DNA of 64,000 bases from JADJSS01 sp964490845 (GCA_964490845.1 CAZBED010000003.1:186001-250000); one strand, 5' to 3'; positions 36,575 through 45,837 are shown, numbered from the stretch's first letter. Program-made: numbers and translations. The notes: generated by a model from the letters alone, not told the origin.

Positions 36575-36766
36575 TCAGGGCCTAATGTTCCTTTTTTTTC
36601 TGTAATAAAGAACATATGCAACAGATACGGCTAAGATGATATACAGCATCCAGTCCTTACCATGAAAAAATCCATAACGAGCTGTCCTGACAACAAGGAT
36701 GATCAGCGTAACAAGAGCAAGCAACAGCCACCGCAACACATCTTTATTCCTGAAATCCCTTAGCAT
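36575..36766 (-). CDS. Small two-helix membrane protein
   Basis: 63 residues with two predicted membrane helices (LRWLLLALVTLIILVV and WMLYIILAVSVAYVLYY) and a basic C-terminus. It begins inside the last codons of lptC (23-base overlap), a typical coupled arrangement, and keeps the same strand as its neighbours. Family not recognised. A role with LptC is only suggested by position. Confidence 0.55.
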   Translation of the reverse strand: MLRDFRNKDVLRWLLLALVTLIILVVRTARYGFFHGKDWMLYIILAVSVAYVLYYRKKRNIRP

Positions 36767-37313
36767 CGTCTACTGCAACTATGCCGTTTACACGGCGGAT
36801 GGTATAATTAGAAAAGTCCTCATTGGCATCAAAGCCGACACCGTAAATGACATTATCCGGCGTTCGTATCTTAATGTGTTTATCTGTAAATATTTTCTTG
36901 TCCCGCATGTTCCACGTAAGCGCCTGCGTTTCCAGAATTTCATTCCGTGCATTTTCCATATACACATTGCCGGATATTTTCACGACCTGCTCGGCATCAT
37001 TATTTTCGGCATAGTCCGCTTTCAGCACGGAGATCAGTTTCAACTGCTCATAAAACTTAACCAGCAGTCCGTCGGTAAACTCCAGCTTGCTTTGTGATTT
37101 CACATATCGTTTCACCGTTTTTCCGGTAACCACCGCGCGCACGTATTCACCTTCTTTATAGGAAAACCGGACACTGTCCGCAACCTCCACATCGGCATCC
37201 TTTTCATTAAACATTGACTTTACCTTCGCCAAATCATTCTCCTTACACGACATAAAACTAAAGCCGCCAATCAGTAAGCACCAAGCATAAAAAATATGTG
37301 ATTTTCTTTTCAT
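36744..37313 (-). CDS. lptC: LPS export protein LptC
   Basis: Periplasmic bridge component that receives lipopolysaccharide from LptBFG. 189 residues. In this phylum it is a lipoprotein: the signal ends GGFSFMSC. The family body follows, with VRFSYKEGEYVRAVVTGKTV, VVKISGNVYMENARNEILETQ, LTWNMRDKKIFTDKHIKI and the closing GVGFDANEDFSNYTIRRVNG. It lies 29 bases after the EnvC-like gene. Confidence 0.88.
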   Translation of the reverse strand: MKRKSHIFYAWCLLIGGFSFMSCKENDLAKVKSMFNEKDADVEVADSVRFSYKEGEYVRAVVTGKTVKRYVKSQSKLEFTDGLLVKFYEQLKLISVLKADYAENNDAEQVVKISGNVYMENARNEILETQALTWNMRDKKIFTDKHIKIRTPDNVIYGVGFDANEDFSNYTIRRVNGIVAVDDAKGFQE

Positions 37314-37342
37314 TGAACAGTGACAGACGCCCGTAATTTTAT

Positions 37343-38722
37343 TTATTTTCTGTAAATCCAGTCAGCAGGATTCAGCTTTGCGGCACCTTTCCATATTTCC
37401 AGATGCACCTCTGTAATATTATCTTCATCGGTGTATGCCTTTCCTATGACTTGCTTGGTCGCAATTTTCTGTCCTTTGGAAACGTTCACCGATTCCAGTT
37501 TAGAATACACGGTAAAGTATTCTCCGTGGCTGATAATAACGGCATTCTTGAACGTAGGATTATTTAATATTCCAACAACTTTGCCTTCAAACAGGCAACG
37601 AACACTGGTATTGGCGTCTGTCCGAATATCAATCCCGTTGTTTTCAAAAGAGACGTTATTGAGTTCAGGATGATTATACCGGCCAAAGCCCTTGCTGATA
37701 AAACCTTTCTCCACCGGCCAGGGCAACTTTCCTTTATTGCCGTAAAAATTAGACGTCAGTTGTGTATATTCCGGAGTAGAGGTAACCACCACCGGCGTTT
37801 CTTTTTTGGTGGCAGCTTCTTCCATCTCTTTGGTTACCGGCTTTCCCTCCGATTTCGCTTTCTTAATTGCTTCTTCCGCCGCTTTCTTTTTAGCCGCTTC
37901 CGCCGCCGCCAGTTTTGAAGCTTCTTCCTTCTGTCGTTTTTCTTCAGCCAATCTCGCGGCTTCAATTTCTTTTTTGATAATGGCTTCAATCTGGGCGTCC
38001 AGTTTAGCCGTTTCCGATTGTTTTTTGGCAATATTTTTCTGCAGTTCCTGTTCTTTCTTTTTCAGCGACTGCACCACGGTATTTTTTTGGGTAACGGATT
38101 TATTTAATTGCTGTTTTTCCTGAACCTGGTCGGTCAGTAATTCTTCCTTTACCTTTTTTTTCTGGTCAATGGCTGCAATCTGTCCGCTGATTTCTGATTT
38201 TTTATCTATAATCTGAGTCGCCTGCTGATTTCTGAATGTGGCATATCTGCGCAAATAATTTACCCGGCGCAATGCCTCGGAAAATGAATTGGCATTTACG
38301 ACAAACAGCAATTTATCAGCAAAGCGCTGGTTCTTATAAATCCGGACAATGGCGTCGCTGTATTCCTTCTTCAGTTTTTGTAATTGCTGTTCTTTTTGTT
38401 TCAGGGAATCTACATTCTGATTAATCTTTACGGTATATCCGTCAATCTCGTGCTGCACTTCCTTAATCAGTTTCTGCCTTAATTCAATTTGCTTCGTCAG
38501 CGCCGTTAAGTCCGCCAGAGTGGCATCTTTAGAAGCCTTTGTTTTAGTGAGCAACTGCTGTGTGAACTGAATCTCCTCCAGCAATTTTTTCTTTTTTGCT
38601 TCCAGTGTGGCCTTGTTATTTTGCGCTGAAGCTGCTGAAACAAATACCAGTATCGAAACGACCAACAACATCCTGTTCGCAGTATCCATTAAAAAATCGG
38701 GTATGGCAGACTTATTTTTCAA
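37343..38722 (-). CDS. EnvC-like coiled-coil protein with degenerate M23 (LytM) domain
   Basis: 459 residues: signal peptide (to about 33), long coiled coils (about 35-290; many Lys/Glu/Gln heptads and an Ala-Lys-rich stretch), then a C-terminal LytM domain (about 345-455). The zinc site looks lost: the first His position reads NNGIDI (Asn) and the HxH motif reads HLEIW (His to Glu at the second position). In E. coli, EnvC with a degenerate LytM domain activates amidases at the septum. The same activator role is likely (inference). Overlaps the downstream-facing end of the DUF4292 gene by 11 bases. Confidence 0.85.
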   Translation of the reverse strand: MKNKSAIPDFLMDTANRMLLVVSILVFVSAASAQNNKATLEAKKKKLLEEIQFTQQLLTKTKASKDATLADLTALTKQIELRQKLIKEVQHEIDGYTVKINQNVDSLKQKEQQLQKLKKEYSDAIVRIYKNQRFADKLLFVVNANSFSEALRRVNYLRRYATFRNQQATQIIDKKSEISGQIAAIDQKKKVKEELLTDQVQEKQQLNKSVTQKNTVVQSLKKKEQELQKNIAKKQSETAKLDAQIEAIIKKEIEAARLAEEKRQKEEASKLAAAEAAKKKAAEEAIKKAKSEGKPVTKEMEEAATKKETPVVVTSTPEYTQLTSNFYGNKGKLPWPVEKGFISKGFGRYNHPELNNVSFENNGIDIRTDANTSVRCLFEGKVVGILNNPTFKNAVIISHGEYFTVYSKLESVNVSKGQKIATKQVIGKAYTDEDNITEVHLEIWKGAAKLNPADWIYRK

Positions 38723-39536
38723 TGGTATAATTTGGATAAAGGGTAAACGGGTATTCTAAATTCTGACGAAGTTCTATACTCTGAAATTTTGCCACCATCT
38801 CAAAGGTTTCCATTCCGCTTCTCATGACCAGTGTCCTGTCCATGGAAAAAGATTTGCCCAACTGCTCCTGATAGTTGTCATAAGCGGATTCGATGGTGCG
38901 CGAAAACAACTTATCTGTAACAAAAAAAGACATCAAATGATTGGTTTTTTTGTCGAAGACGACAGACGTCAGAAACCGCTGGCCATCCGCCGAGATGGTT
39001 GTATTTGTAGCGTTATTGGCATATTTCGCTTTGGTGGTATCTGTAAAAACCAGCTGTCCGAGCAGAATATTTTCGATATCGGAAAAGGATAAATCAACAT
39101 ACGCCTTTTCTTTCAGATAGGAGAGCGGTTTCAAAATATATCTGCTGTTTATCTTATCCATAATTTTTATGCTGTCCTTTGTAATTAAGACACGTGCACC
39201 TTCAATCCCAATAATAGACATCGAGAGCCATATTTTCTCACCTTTTTTCCAACGAATGTTAGTTGTAAAACTTTGGTTGAGGGTGGGAGAAGATACTTTC
39301 GTTTTCATTTTTGCCGTTAACTCCTGGAAAGATGGCTCATTTGCTTTTAATCCTTTGAGCAAGGCTACCACATTGGCATCAATGGGCGTGACTGCCGGCT
39401 TCTGAGCTGCTGTGGCGGCAGGTTTGACAGGTGTAATGGCCGTTCTCTTGGTATGGCTGCATCCTGAAATCAGCAGCAACACAACCATCCTGACTATAAA
39501 ACCTGTGATATATGGCTGAATGGTATTTTTCTTCAT
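38712..39536 (-). CDS. DUF4292 lipoprotein (LolA/LolB-like)
   Basis: 274 residues with lipobox LLLISGC, then a low-complexity Ala/Pro/Thr linker and a beta-rich domain with SFQELTAKMKTKV, RWKKGEKIWLSMSIIGIEGA and LGQLVFTDTTKAKYA. The DUF4292 family is widespread in Bacteroidota between the TPR gene and the EnvC-like gene. The fold is expected to resemble LolA/LolB, hence possible lipid or lipoprotein handling (family inference). Confidence 0.82.
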   Translation of the reverse strand: MKKNTIQPYITGFIVRMVVLLLISGCSHTKRTAITPVKPAATAAQKPAVTPIDANVVALLKGLKANEPSFQELTAKMKTKVSSPTLNQSFTTNIRWKKGEKIWLSMSIIGIEGARVLITKDSIKIMDKINSRYILKPLSYLKEKAYVDLSFSDIENILLGQLVFTDTTKAKYANNATNTTISADGQRFLTSVVFDKKTNHLMSFFVTDKLFSRTIESAYDNYQEQLGKSFSMDRTLVMRSGMETFEMVAKFQSIELRQNLEYPFTLYPNYTIEK

Positions 39537-39590
39537 TTCTACTATGTCTATCCGGAACGGGTTAAACTATGGCTACAAAAACGGTCGCTT

Positions 39591-41351
39591 TTATATTCCT
39601 GCCTTTATTTTGCTTTCCAGTGCTTCTTTATCGCCGCCTTTTTCGATGGCTCTTTTCCATTGTTCAATTGCTTTCTGTGTCTGTCCGGCTTTGAAGAGGA
39701 TATCGCCGTAGTGAGACAGCAGTTCCGCCCGTTCTTTCGAATCCGGCAGCGCCATGGCTTGCTCTATCCAGTCAAGTGCCTCATCGTAGTTTTTCATTTT
39801 ATACATTATCCAGGCGTATGTATCTATGAATGCGGAATTATTATCAACCAGCAAATTGGATTTCTTGCTCATGCGTTCCGCCTTCTCAAGTTTCATATTT
39901 CTTTCAGAAAGGTAATAGGCATAGTTATTCAAAACAGTGGCATTGTTCGGGTCTATTTCCAAAGCAGCTTCATAGGAGCTATCCGTACGGTCGTATTCTT
40001 TAAGTTCAAAGGACAAATCGCCCAGCAATATCAGCATCTGCAGGGAGAGCTGTGGTGTCACCGCCGCATTCTTACTGTTCTGCTGCATGGCAAAGGCGGT
40101 CATCAATACGGCTGCGGCTTCTTTTTGGTTTTTCTTCTGCTGATTCGCAATCGCGTTGTAAAAATAACCAAACGGGTCGTCGGGATTTTTTTCTATTCCT
40201 TTTTTAGTGTATACCATCAGATTGTCATAATCCTCCAGTTCGGCGTTGAGAATATACAATTGAATCCAAACGGTAGCCGGCACATCGCTCATGTTGACGG
40301 CTTTGATGTACTCTGCCTGAGCTTCTTTTTTCTTACCCACATTGTATAACACGTCTGCCCGGGCAGTGATAGCCTTTACATCGTTCGGATGCAATTCTAT
40401 CAGCATATCCGCCATTTTCATCACTTCCGTTTTCAGAGTGGAGTCTCTGGCCAGTTTTTCGATATAGGGAATAATGGTCAGGATTTTAGCGTCAATATTG
40501 ATATTCTTATTATTAAAAATCTTCTGAACCCATTCATCATGTTTGGATAAATTTCCGCTCTTTCGGTACATCTCTGCCAGCGACATCATCGCATAGGCAT
40601 TATTAGGGTCTGTTTCAAGCATTCCCTGATAAACGGTTATGGCCTTGTCATACATTTTATACGACTCGTATATTTCTCCAATTAATCCGATATAGCGGGT
40701 ATCATCCGGGTATAGTTTTATGAGTTTCTCAACATCATTGATACATTCATCAATTTTTCCCATTTTCAGCAGAAGGGGTTCCTTCTGAAAAACAAGTTCT
40801 TCCGAAACACCTGTCTTTTGCTCCAGTTGATTGTAAACATCTACCGCCTCTTTCAGCTTGCCTGCCTTTGACAACATATAAGCCCAATCATAGTAATAGT
40901 CGTAATCCTTCGGAGCCAGCTTTACTACCAGGTCGTACACTTTGGCTGCTCCTTCAAAATCATTTTTTTCAGCCTTCGCTTCTGCCAGGTACTGATAATA
41001 ATATTCGTTATTCGGTTCATATTTGATGGCAGATTGCGCATATTCTATGGCCTTATCCATATTACCGGCTTCAAAAGCAATCTTAGCCAGCAAATAGTAG
41101 GCTGCATGATTTTTACTGTCGCGTCTTAATACCTCATTGAACTTAGCGATAGCATCTTGCGTATTTCCCAAAAGATAGGCCTGCATACCTTCTATAAAAA
41201 CGGATTGCTCCTCCACATCTTTTTTGGTTATCGGGGCTGCCTGCTCGGAATTACTCTCTTTCTTTTTCTTACCTGCCAATGCAGGCAGGCCATCTCCTAT
41301 CAGGAGATAACTCAACAAAAAAAATGAAATGAAATATTGTTTTCTGTTCAC
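39591..41351 (-). CDS. TPR-repeat periplasmic protein
   Basis: 586 residues: signal peptide, then at least ten tetratricopeptide repeats, for example AIAKFNEVLRRDSKNHAAYY, AIEYAQSAIKYEPNNEYYYQ and AIEQWKRAIEKGGDKEALES. The last repeats carry NNATVLNNYAYYLSERNMKL. TPR superhelices act as scaffolds for protein complexes. The start is a GTG. It heads a compact run with the DUF4292 lipoprotein and the EnvC-like gene, all same strand with short or negative gaps. Confidence 0.85.
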   Translation of the reverse strand: MNRKQYFISFFLLSYLLIGDGLPALAGKKKKESNSEQAAPITKKDVEEQSVFIEGMQAYLLGNTQDAIAKFNEVLRRDSKNHAAYYLLAKIAFEAGNMDKAIEYAQSAIKYEPNNEYYYQYLAEAKAEKNDFEGAAKVYDLVVKLAPKDYDYYYDWAYMLSKAGKLKEAVDVYNQLEQKTGVSEELVFQKEPLLLKMGKIDECINDVEKLIKLYPDDTRYIGLIGEIYESYKMYDKAITVYQGMLETDPNNAYAMMSLAEMYRKSGNLSKHDEWVQKIFNNKNINIDAKILTIIPYIEKLARDSTLKTEVMKMADMLIELHPNDVKAITARADVLYNVGKKKEAQAEYIKAVNMSDVPATVWIQLYILNAELEDYDNLMVYTKKGIEKNPDDPFGYFYNAIANQQKKNQKEAAAVLMTAFAMQQNSKNAAVTPQLSLQMLILLGDLSFELKEYDRTDSSYEAALEIDPNNATVLNNYAYYLSERNMKLEKAERMSKKSNLLVDNNSAFIDTYAWIMYKMKNYDEALDWIEQAMALPDSKERAELLSHYGDILFKAGQTQKAIEQWKRAIEKGGDKEALESKIKAGI

Positions 41352-41477
41352 GTTAGTATATTGGTTTTTACCGTCTTTAAAGTAATTTGTCTGTCGGCAT
41401 ATTCTAATCTAACATTTCCGGCAGTAAAATATGCTGAAAAGAAGATGGAATTAACATTATTTAAGTGGGGACAACGC

Positions 41478-41912
41478 TCACTTTACGCCGGTATGACCGA
41501 AGCCGCCTTCACCGCGCTCGGTTTCATTTAATTCATCCACTTCCTTCAGTTGCACTTTTTCATATTTGGAGATAATCATCTGCGCTATTCGTTCGCCGGT
41601 ATTAATGACCGTTGTTTCATTGGACAGATTTATCATGATGACTTTTATCTCGCCTCTGTAGTCAGAGTCTATGGTACCCGGTGAGTTCAGCACCGTAACG
41701 CCTTTTTTTAGCGCCAGTCCGCTTCTCGGGCGCACCTGCGCTTCATAGCCATCCGGCAGTTCTATATACAATCCTGTTGGAATCAATGCGCGTTGCAAAG
41801 GTTTCAACATGACCGGTTCCTGCAACTGTGCACGCAAATCCATTCCGGCAGAGCCTGTGGTTTCATAGACCGGCAACGGGTTATCTGATGTGTTTACAAT
41901 TTTTAACTTCAT
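41478..41912 (-). CDS. dut: dUTP diphosphatase
   Basis: Hydrolyses dUTP to dUMP, limiting uracil in DNA and supplying thymidylate synthesis. All five motifs of the trimeric family are present in 144 residues: AGMDLRA (I), RPRSGLA (II), GTIDSDYRGEI (III), GERIAQMII (IV) and the C-terminal GEGGFGHTG (V). Confidence 0.97.
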   Translation of the reverse strand: MKLKIVNTSDNPLPVYETTGSAGMDLRAQLQEPVMLKPLQRALIPTGLYIELPDGYEAQVRPRSGLALKKGVTVLNSPGTIDSDYRGEIKVIMINLSNETTVINTGERIAQMIISKYEKVQLKEVDELNETERGEGGFGHTGVK

Positions 41913-42002
41913 TTCTTTTTATTGAATGGTGGCCGTTGTGTAATTAGTGATTACACGTTCCCCTACACAACCTACAAATATAAGGAGATTTTCACTAAGA
42001 TA

Positions 42003-43448
42003 TCATCTTTTCTTTTCCAAATACCAGGCCGAAAAAATATAGAACCCAAGCATACCGGTTGCTATAACGGTATTCGCCCAAAGCGGTAATTGCAGCGGCA
42101 AAACGAGATATTGCAGGAACAGAAACAGGATGACAGCCAGTAACAGATAAAACAGAATCCTTTTATAATCATAAGGAATAGGGTAATATTTTTGTTCGGT
42201 TATATAGCCGATAAGCACCATGGAAATGTAACAGACCAGCGTTGCCCAGGCGGCGCCCCAATAGCCTATTTTCGGAACGAGCATCACATTCATAATAATT
42301 GTGATGAGTGCGCCAATAAATGCGATAACCGCTCCAATATATGTTTTGTCCGTAATTTTATACCACGTGGAAATATTGAAATAAATGCCAAGGCAAATAT
42401 TTGCCAGCAGCAAAATCGGAACAATACCCACACCGGCAAAATACGCTTCCGACTTTGGCGAATACAGAATGAACAAAAACTGAATCAGCGGCATAAACAA
42501 CGTGATGAGCAGGAACAGCACACAGACGCAGATGGTGTAGTATTTCATCGTAGCTGCCAATACACTTTTACTATCCGACTTTTCCGCATGCCGGAAAAAG
42601 ACAGGCTCCGCCGCAAACCGGTATGCCTGCAAAAACATGGTCACCAGCATGGCAAATTTGTAGTTGAACCCATAAATTCCCAACTGCTCTTTATTGGTCA
42701 AATCATCATACGGCAACAAACGGGTCATGATAATTCTGTCCAGCACCTCATTAATCATCCCGGCAAAGCCTACCAGCATGATGGGCATAGCATAGTGCAG
42801 CATCTTCTTATACAACGCTCTGTCGAGGCTTCCTTTCAATTGCCGGAATTGTCCGAGCAATAACAAAAACGTACAGACACTTGCAATGATATTAGCGATA
42901 AAGATGTATGATACTTTCGTAACGGCAAGTTCATATCCCAGTTGAGGGAGCACCATAAAAAACAGGGCATTGAATAGGATAAACAACAGGATATTCAGCA
43001 CCTTTAATCCTGCAAACAAGATAGGCCGGCCTTGTCCGCGCAGGCTTGCAAACGGGACGGCAGCCAATGCATCAAATGCCATCATCCAGGTAAAAAACTG
43101 AACATAGAGCGCAGGCTCTTTGACATAATCCGCTATGGGCCGACAAAAAAGATACCCGACGGTGATAAACACCGCCACCACCGTAAAAATAGAGAAGAAA
43201 GCCGTAGTAAAGGCATCTTCTTTATTTTGCTCCTTGTTGACAAACCGAAAGAATGCCGTTTCCATACCATGTGTCAACACAACCAGAACAAATCCGGCAT
43301 AGGCATAAAAATTGGTATAGGTGCCAAACTCCGCCTGTGATATATATTTGATGATTAAAAAACCGAACAGGAAGTTAATCAGGCGCGCCAGTATGCTGCT
43401 GACGCCATAGGCTGCTGTATCTCCTGCTAATTTTTTTACTATGCTCAA
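42003..43448 (-). CDS. Polysaccharide/lipid-linked oligosaccharide flippase (MATE/MVF type)
   Basis: 481 residues with about 14 membrane helices. The N-terminal KKLAGDTAAYGVSSILARLINFLFGFLII is the standard start of Bacteroidota oligosaccharide flippases (Wzx/MurJ superfamily). The family start MSIVKKLAG corresponds to a TTG codon; the only in-frame codons upstream before a stop contain no ATG or GTG, so TTG initiation is likely. Lies about 90 bases upstream of dut on the same strand. It may serve the glycan loci elsewhere in the window. Confidence 0.85.
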   Translation of the reverse strand: MSIVKKLAGDTAAYGVSSILARLINFLFGFLIIKYISQAEFGTYTNFYAYAGFVLVVLTHGMETAFFRFVNKEQNKEDAFTTAFFSIFTVVAVFITVGYLFCRPIADYVKEPALYVQFFTWMMAFDALAAVPFASLRGQGRPILFAGLKVLNILLFILFNALFFMVLPQLGYELAVTKVSYIFIANIIASVCTFLLLLGQFRQLKGSLDRALYKKMLHYAMPIMLVGFAGMINEVLDRIIMTRLLPYDDLTNKEQLGIYGFNYKFAMLVTMFLQAYRFAAEPVFFRHAEKSDSKSVLAATMKYYTICVCVLFLLITLFMPLIQFLFILYSPKSEAYFAGVGIVPILLLANICLGIYFNISTWYKITDKTYIGAVIAFIGALITIIMNVMLVPKIGYWGAAWATLVCYISMVLIGYITEQKYYPIPYDYKRILFYLLLAVILFLFLQYLVLPLQLPLWANTVIATGMLGFYIFSAWYLEKKR

Positions 43449-43542
43449 AATACAATGATTCTGTTCAGCGAAGTTAGTAATTTAAACGGGATTCTCTTTC
43501 CTATAAACAACCAGGGTTCGGCAACCGGGCTGTGTTATTATA

Positions 43543-44703
43543 CTATCGGTTAGATTTGGCGGGCAGCCAACAGTTCACCAAAGAACCTGTTTTTTCTTCC
43601 GGGGTTTTTGTCAACTGCAGGTCTTTATTCCTGCTCAGGATAGTATTCCCGTCGGAACCCATATTCCATAAATCACCACGCAGGAATACATGCACTCCTG
43701 CCTGCATCCCCTGCATTTCGGCAGTTCTCTGCGCGCTGTATTTCATCCATGCTTCCAGTTCAGTTATTTGGTTTGCATCCCCTTTATCTACATCGGCAGG
43801 TGTGGGAGCGCCGCTATAGCCCCGCCATTTTTCCTGCATGGTATTATTTCCGGAAACAAAAGATGGAACGGCCAGTATGTCTGTTTTCTTGTCTGTTATC
43901 TTTTTAAAAATTTCTGGATACCAGGCATCGGCACAAATCAATATCGCTAAGTTGCCGGCCGGAGTTTTGTATACCGGAATATCTTCTATCACGGCACGCC
44001 TGGTAAATGATTTTTCTTCTTCAATCGGGAATTGTTTTTGGGTTAATGGTGTCATTACCCGTCCATTTTTATCAAAGACCGCGGAGATATTATACAGGCT
44101 GCCTCCTTTGTGTATCTCCATTTTACCGTCTTGAACAGATGGATCCGGTAATACGATAGAACCGGCTACTATGGTCACACCAAATTCTTTAGAAAGTTTT
44201 GAAAACGTATGCTGATAGATTTCCAGCATCTTTGATGCTTTCATTTTAAATAGGGCTTCTTTATTTTTTTCTTTTGCAGAGGTACTCATGTATGTCCATC
44301 CGAATTTGCCGATATTGGAATACACAATGGTCTTCATTGCATCTTTCAGTGAGCTGTCTTTATATATTTTTGTTTTTTCATTTACGGCCACCAGCCACGT
44401 TCCAATATATTCTGGCAATACAACTACCGTGGAATCGTTCAGCAATTTTTTTTGCTGAGCCAGGATCAGGTAATAATGCAGCATATTGTGAAAAGCTTCT
44501 TCCGAAGAGAAATCATAGGTATGCAGGTAAGGCGACAGAGCCAGGATATTTCCTTTGCCCGCATTCGTTCCATAGCTTTCAAAATTGCCGATAACGTATC
44601 GGGGATACAACGATTGTACGGTTTGCATTCTGTCCGAAGCCGCCCAAAAATTATAGGCAGCAACAGGCAACAACAGCAGTAGTATAAGACGGCCTTTTTT
44701 CAT
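43543..44703 (-). CDS. Nitrilase-superfamily carbon-nitrogen hydrolase, membrane-anchored
   Basis: 386 residues with an N-terminal hydrophobic anchor (RLILLLLLPVAAYNFW). The Glu-Lys-Cys triad of the superfamily is visible: Glu98 in VVLPEYIG, Lys in TPLTQKQFP and Cys in LAILICADAWYPE. The branch containing an N-terminal anchor resembles the apolipoprotein N-acyltransferase-like and amidase branches. The absence of the eight-helix Lnt membrane domain argues against Lnt. Substrate unknown. Confidence 0.78.
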   Translation of the reverse strand: MKKGRLILLLLLPVAAYNFWAASDRMQTVQSLYPRYVIGNFESYGTNAGKGNILALSPYLHTYDFSSEEAFHNMLHYYLILAQQKKLLNDSTVVVLPEYIGTWLVAVNEKTKIYKDSSLKDAMKTIVYSNIGKFGWTYMSTSAKEKNKEALFKMKASKMLEIYQHTFSKLSKEFGVTIVAGSIVLPDPSVQDGKMEIHKGGSLYNISAVFDKNGRVMTPLTQKQFPIEEEKSFTRRAVIEDIPVYKTPAGNLAILICADAWYPEIFKKITDKKTDILAVPSFVSGNNTMQEKWRGYSGAPTPADVDKGDANQITELEAWMKYSAQRTAEMQGMQAGVHVFLRGDLWNMGSDGNTILSRNKDLQLTKTPEEKTGSLVNCWLPAKSNR

Positions 44704-44804
44704 ACAATGTATTATAATACCTGTGGTTAATCAGATATGCTGTAATAGCGTATAAAGATATTGAGAAACAATTATTTTTTAATGCTCCATTTATAATAAA
44801 ACTG

Positions 44805-44812
44805 TAGCTTTG
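44805..44812 (+). promoter_or_regulatory. -7 promoter element for the methyltransferase gene
   Basis: TAGCTTTG, exact TAnnTTTG. Its last three bases are the TTG that would otherwise be an upstream in-frame start, so translation must begin further down, at the ATG at 44855. Confidence 0.5.
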
Positions 44813-44854
44813 TATAATGCTGTTTATCCTTTACAGGATCAGTTTATTTTGCCT

Positions 44855-45601
44855 ATGTTTGAGAATTACCCCAAGAAAAGACCGGAACTTCCTATAGCAT
44901 TTCAGGAAATTTATGCAGACCATTATAAGAAAAACAGGGATGGAGGGACAAGAGCATCTTCTCTTTCTCAACGAATGGAAGCCTGGATGCACCGGCAGGT
45001 TGCCAGAGATGTGATCGGACGGCATCATCTTGCTACACTGGAAATCGGCGCCGGCACCTTAAACCAGCTGAATTATGAGCAAACCCGGCCATATGATATC
45101 ATTGAACCATTTTCGGAATTATTCAGCCAATCGCATCATTTAGCCCAAATCGATACTATTTACAGGGATATTGATGATATTGGTACTGAAAAGCAATACG
45201 ACAGGATTACGTCTATCGCCACTTTTGAGCATATCCTTGACCTGCCGAAGGTAGTTGCCAAAACGTGCTTGCTTCTTAAAGAGGGCGGAACTTTACGAGT
45301 GGCTATCCCTAATGAAGGTACCATCCTTTGGAAATTAGGCTGGAAATTGACTACCGGAATTGAGTTTAAATTAAAGCACGGGCTGGATTATGAAATTATG
45401 ATGCAACACGAACACGTTAATAATGCAGAGGAGGTAGATCAGGTGCTCACCTACTTTTATAAGACGGTGCGGTGTTCCAGTTTTGGCATTAATAAGAAAC
45501 TTGCTTTTTACCGGTATTACGAATGTTCGGTTCCCGACACTGTACGTGCAGTGGAATACTTACAGCACTATGCTGATGCTCAAGACAATCGGCAGCATTG
45601 A
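44855..45601 (+). CDS. SAM-dependent methyltransferase
   Basis: 248-residue class I methyltransferase. Motif I is TLEIGAGTLNQL; the acidic post-II site is IIEPFSELF; YDRITSIATFEHILDLPKVV is motif IV with the helix after it; LKEGGTLRVAIPNEG is motif VI. The N-terminal LPIAFQEIYADHYKKNRDG is shared by bacterial glycan-locus methyltransferases, so a sugar or lipid substrate is plausible. It converges on the tRNA-Phe gene and the element inserted there. ATG at 44855 is used because the upstream TTG overlaps the promoter. Confidence 0.8.
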   Translation: MFENYPKKRPELPIAFQEIYADHYKKNRDGGTRASSLSQRMEAWMHRQVARDVIGRHHLATLEIGAGTLNQLNYEQTRPYDIIEPFSELFSQSHHLAQIDTIYRDIDDIGTEKQYDRITSIATFEHILDLPKVVAKTCLLLKEGGTLRVAIPNEGTILWKLGWKLTTGIEFKLKHGLDYEIMMQHEHVNNAEEVDQVLTYFYKTVRCSSFGINKKLAFYRYYECSVPDTVRAVEYLQHYADAQDNRQH

Positions 45602-45621
45602 ATTCTGATGTTCCAGTAAAT

Positions 45622-45655
45622 AAAAAAAGCCTTGCAAATGAATAATTTGCAAGGC
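45622..45655. terminator. Original (displaced) tRNA-Phe/methyltransferase terminator
   Basis: Perfect 11-bp hairpin GCCTTGCAAAT/ATTTGCAAGGC (45629-45639, 45645-45655) with seven A on its left, a T-run for minus-strand transcription. A homologous, diverged copy sits at 50986-51018 next to the intact tRNA. This copy probably ended the tRNA-Phe transcript before the element inserted. Confidence 0.75.
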
Positions 45656-45685
45656 GTTCTAAAAAATGTTTGTGGTGTGGGGCGG
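45622..45685 (+). repeat. attL: left attachment repeat of the integrated element
   Basis: 64-bp segment matching 50982-51045 at about 52 of 64 positions without gaps. The last 16 bp (45670-45685, TTGTGGTGTGGGGCGG) are identical and correspond to the 3' end of tRNA-Phe. Exactly 5360 bp separate the two copies. The core also starts a plus-strand hairpin TGTGGTGT/ACACCACA (45671-45696) followed by a T-run. Confidence 0.85.
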
Positions 45686-45809
45686 ACTACACCACACTTT
45701 TTTTACTTTTATTGTATTTGATATAACATTATGATACGCATTTAATTATCTGTATTTATTGACAGTTTGACGTTATAAAATAATAAAGAGAAATAAAGAG
45801 AAATTAAAA

Positions 45810-45837
45810 AAAAGTGTACCGCAAAGTGTACCGCAAG
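45810..45837 (+). repeat. Left arm-type site: tandem 12-bp units
   Basis: Two tandem copies of AAGTGTACCGCA with short flanks. The same 28 bases recur exactly at 50941-50968 in the same orientation. Position inside both ends of the element and upstream of the integrase suits binding sites for the recombinase N-terminal (arm) domain. Confidence 0.7.

Noticed and set aside
38712..38722. Frameshift between the EnvC-like and DUF4292 genes
   Set aside because: The 11-base overlap joins two complete, different families, each with its own signal sequence and ATG.
41938..41956. Palindrome GTGTAAT/ATTACAC between dut and the flippase as an operator
   Set aside because: A single short A+T-rich palindrome in a small gap; no second site or promoter to support regulation.
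43543..44703. Apolipoprotein N-acyltransferase (Lnt)
   Set aside because: Only one N-terminal anchor is present; Lnt needs a multi-helix membrane domain before the nitrilase domain.
45671..45697. Second tRNA gene at the left end of the element
   Set aside because: Only the 3' end of tRNA-Phe (about 16 bp) is present there; the following bases form a hairpin with a T-run, not a cloverleaf.
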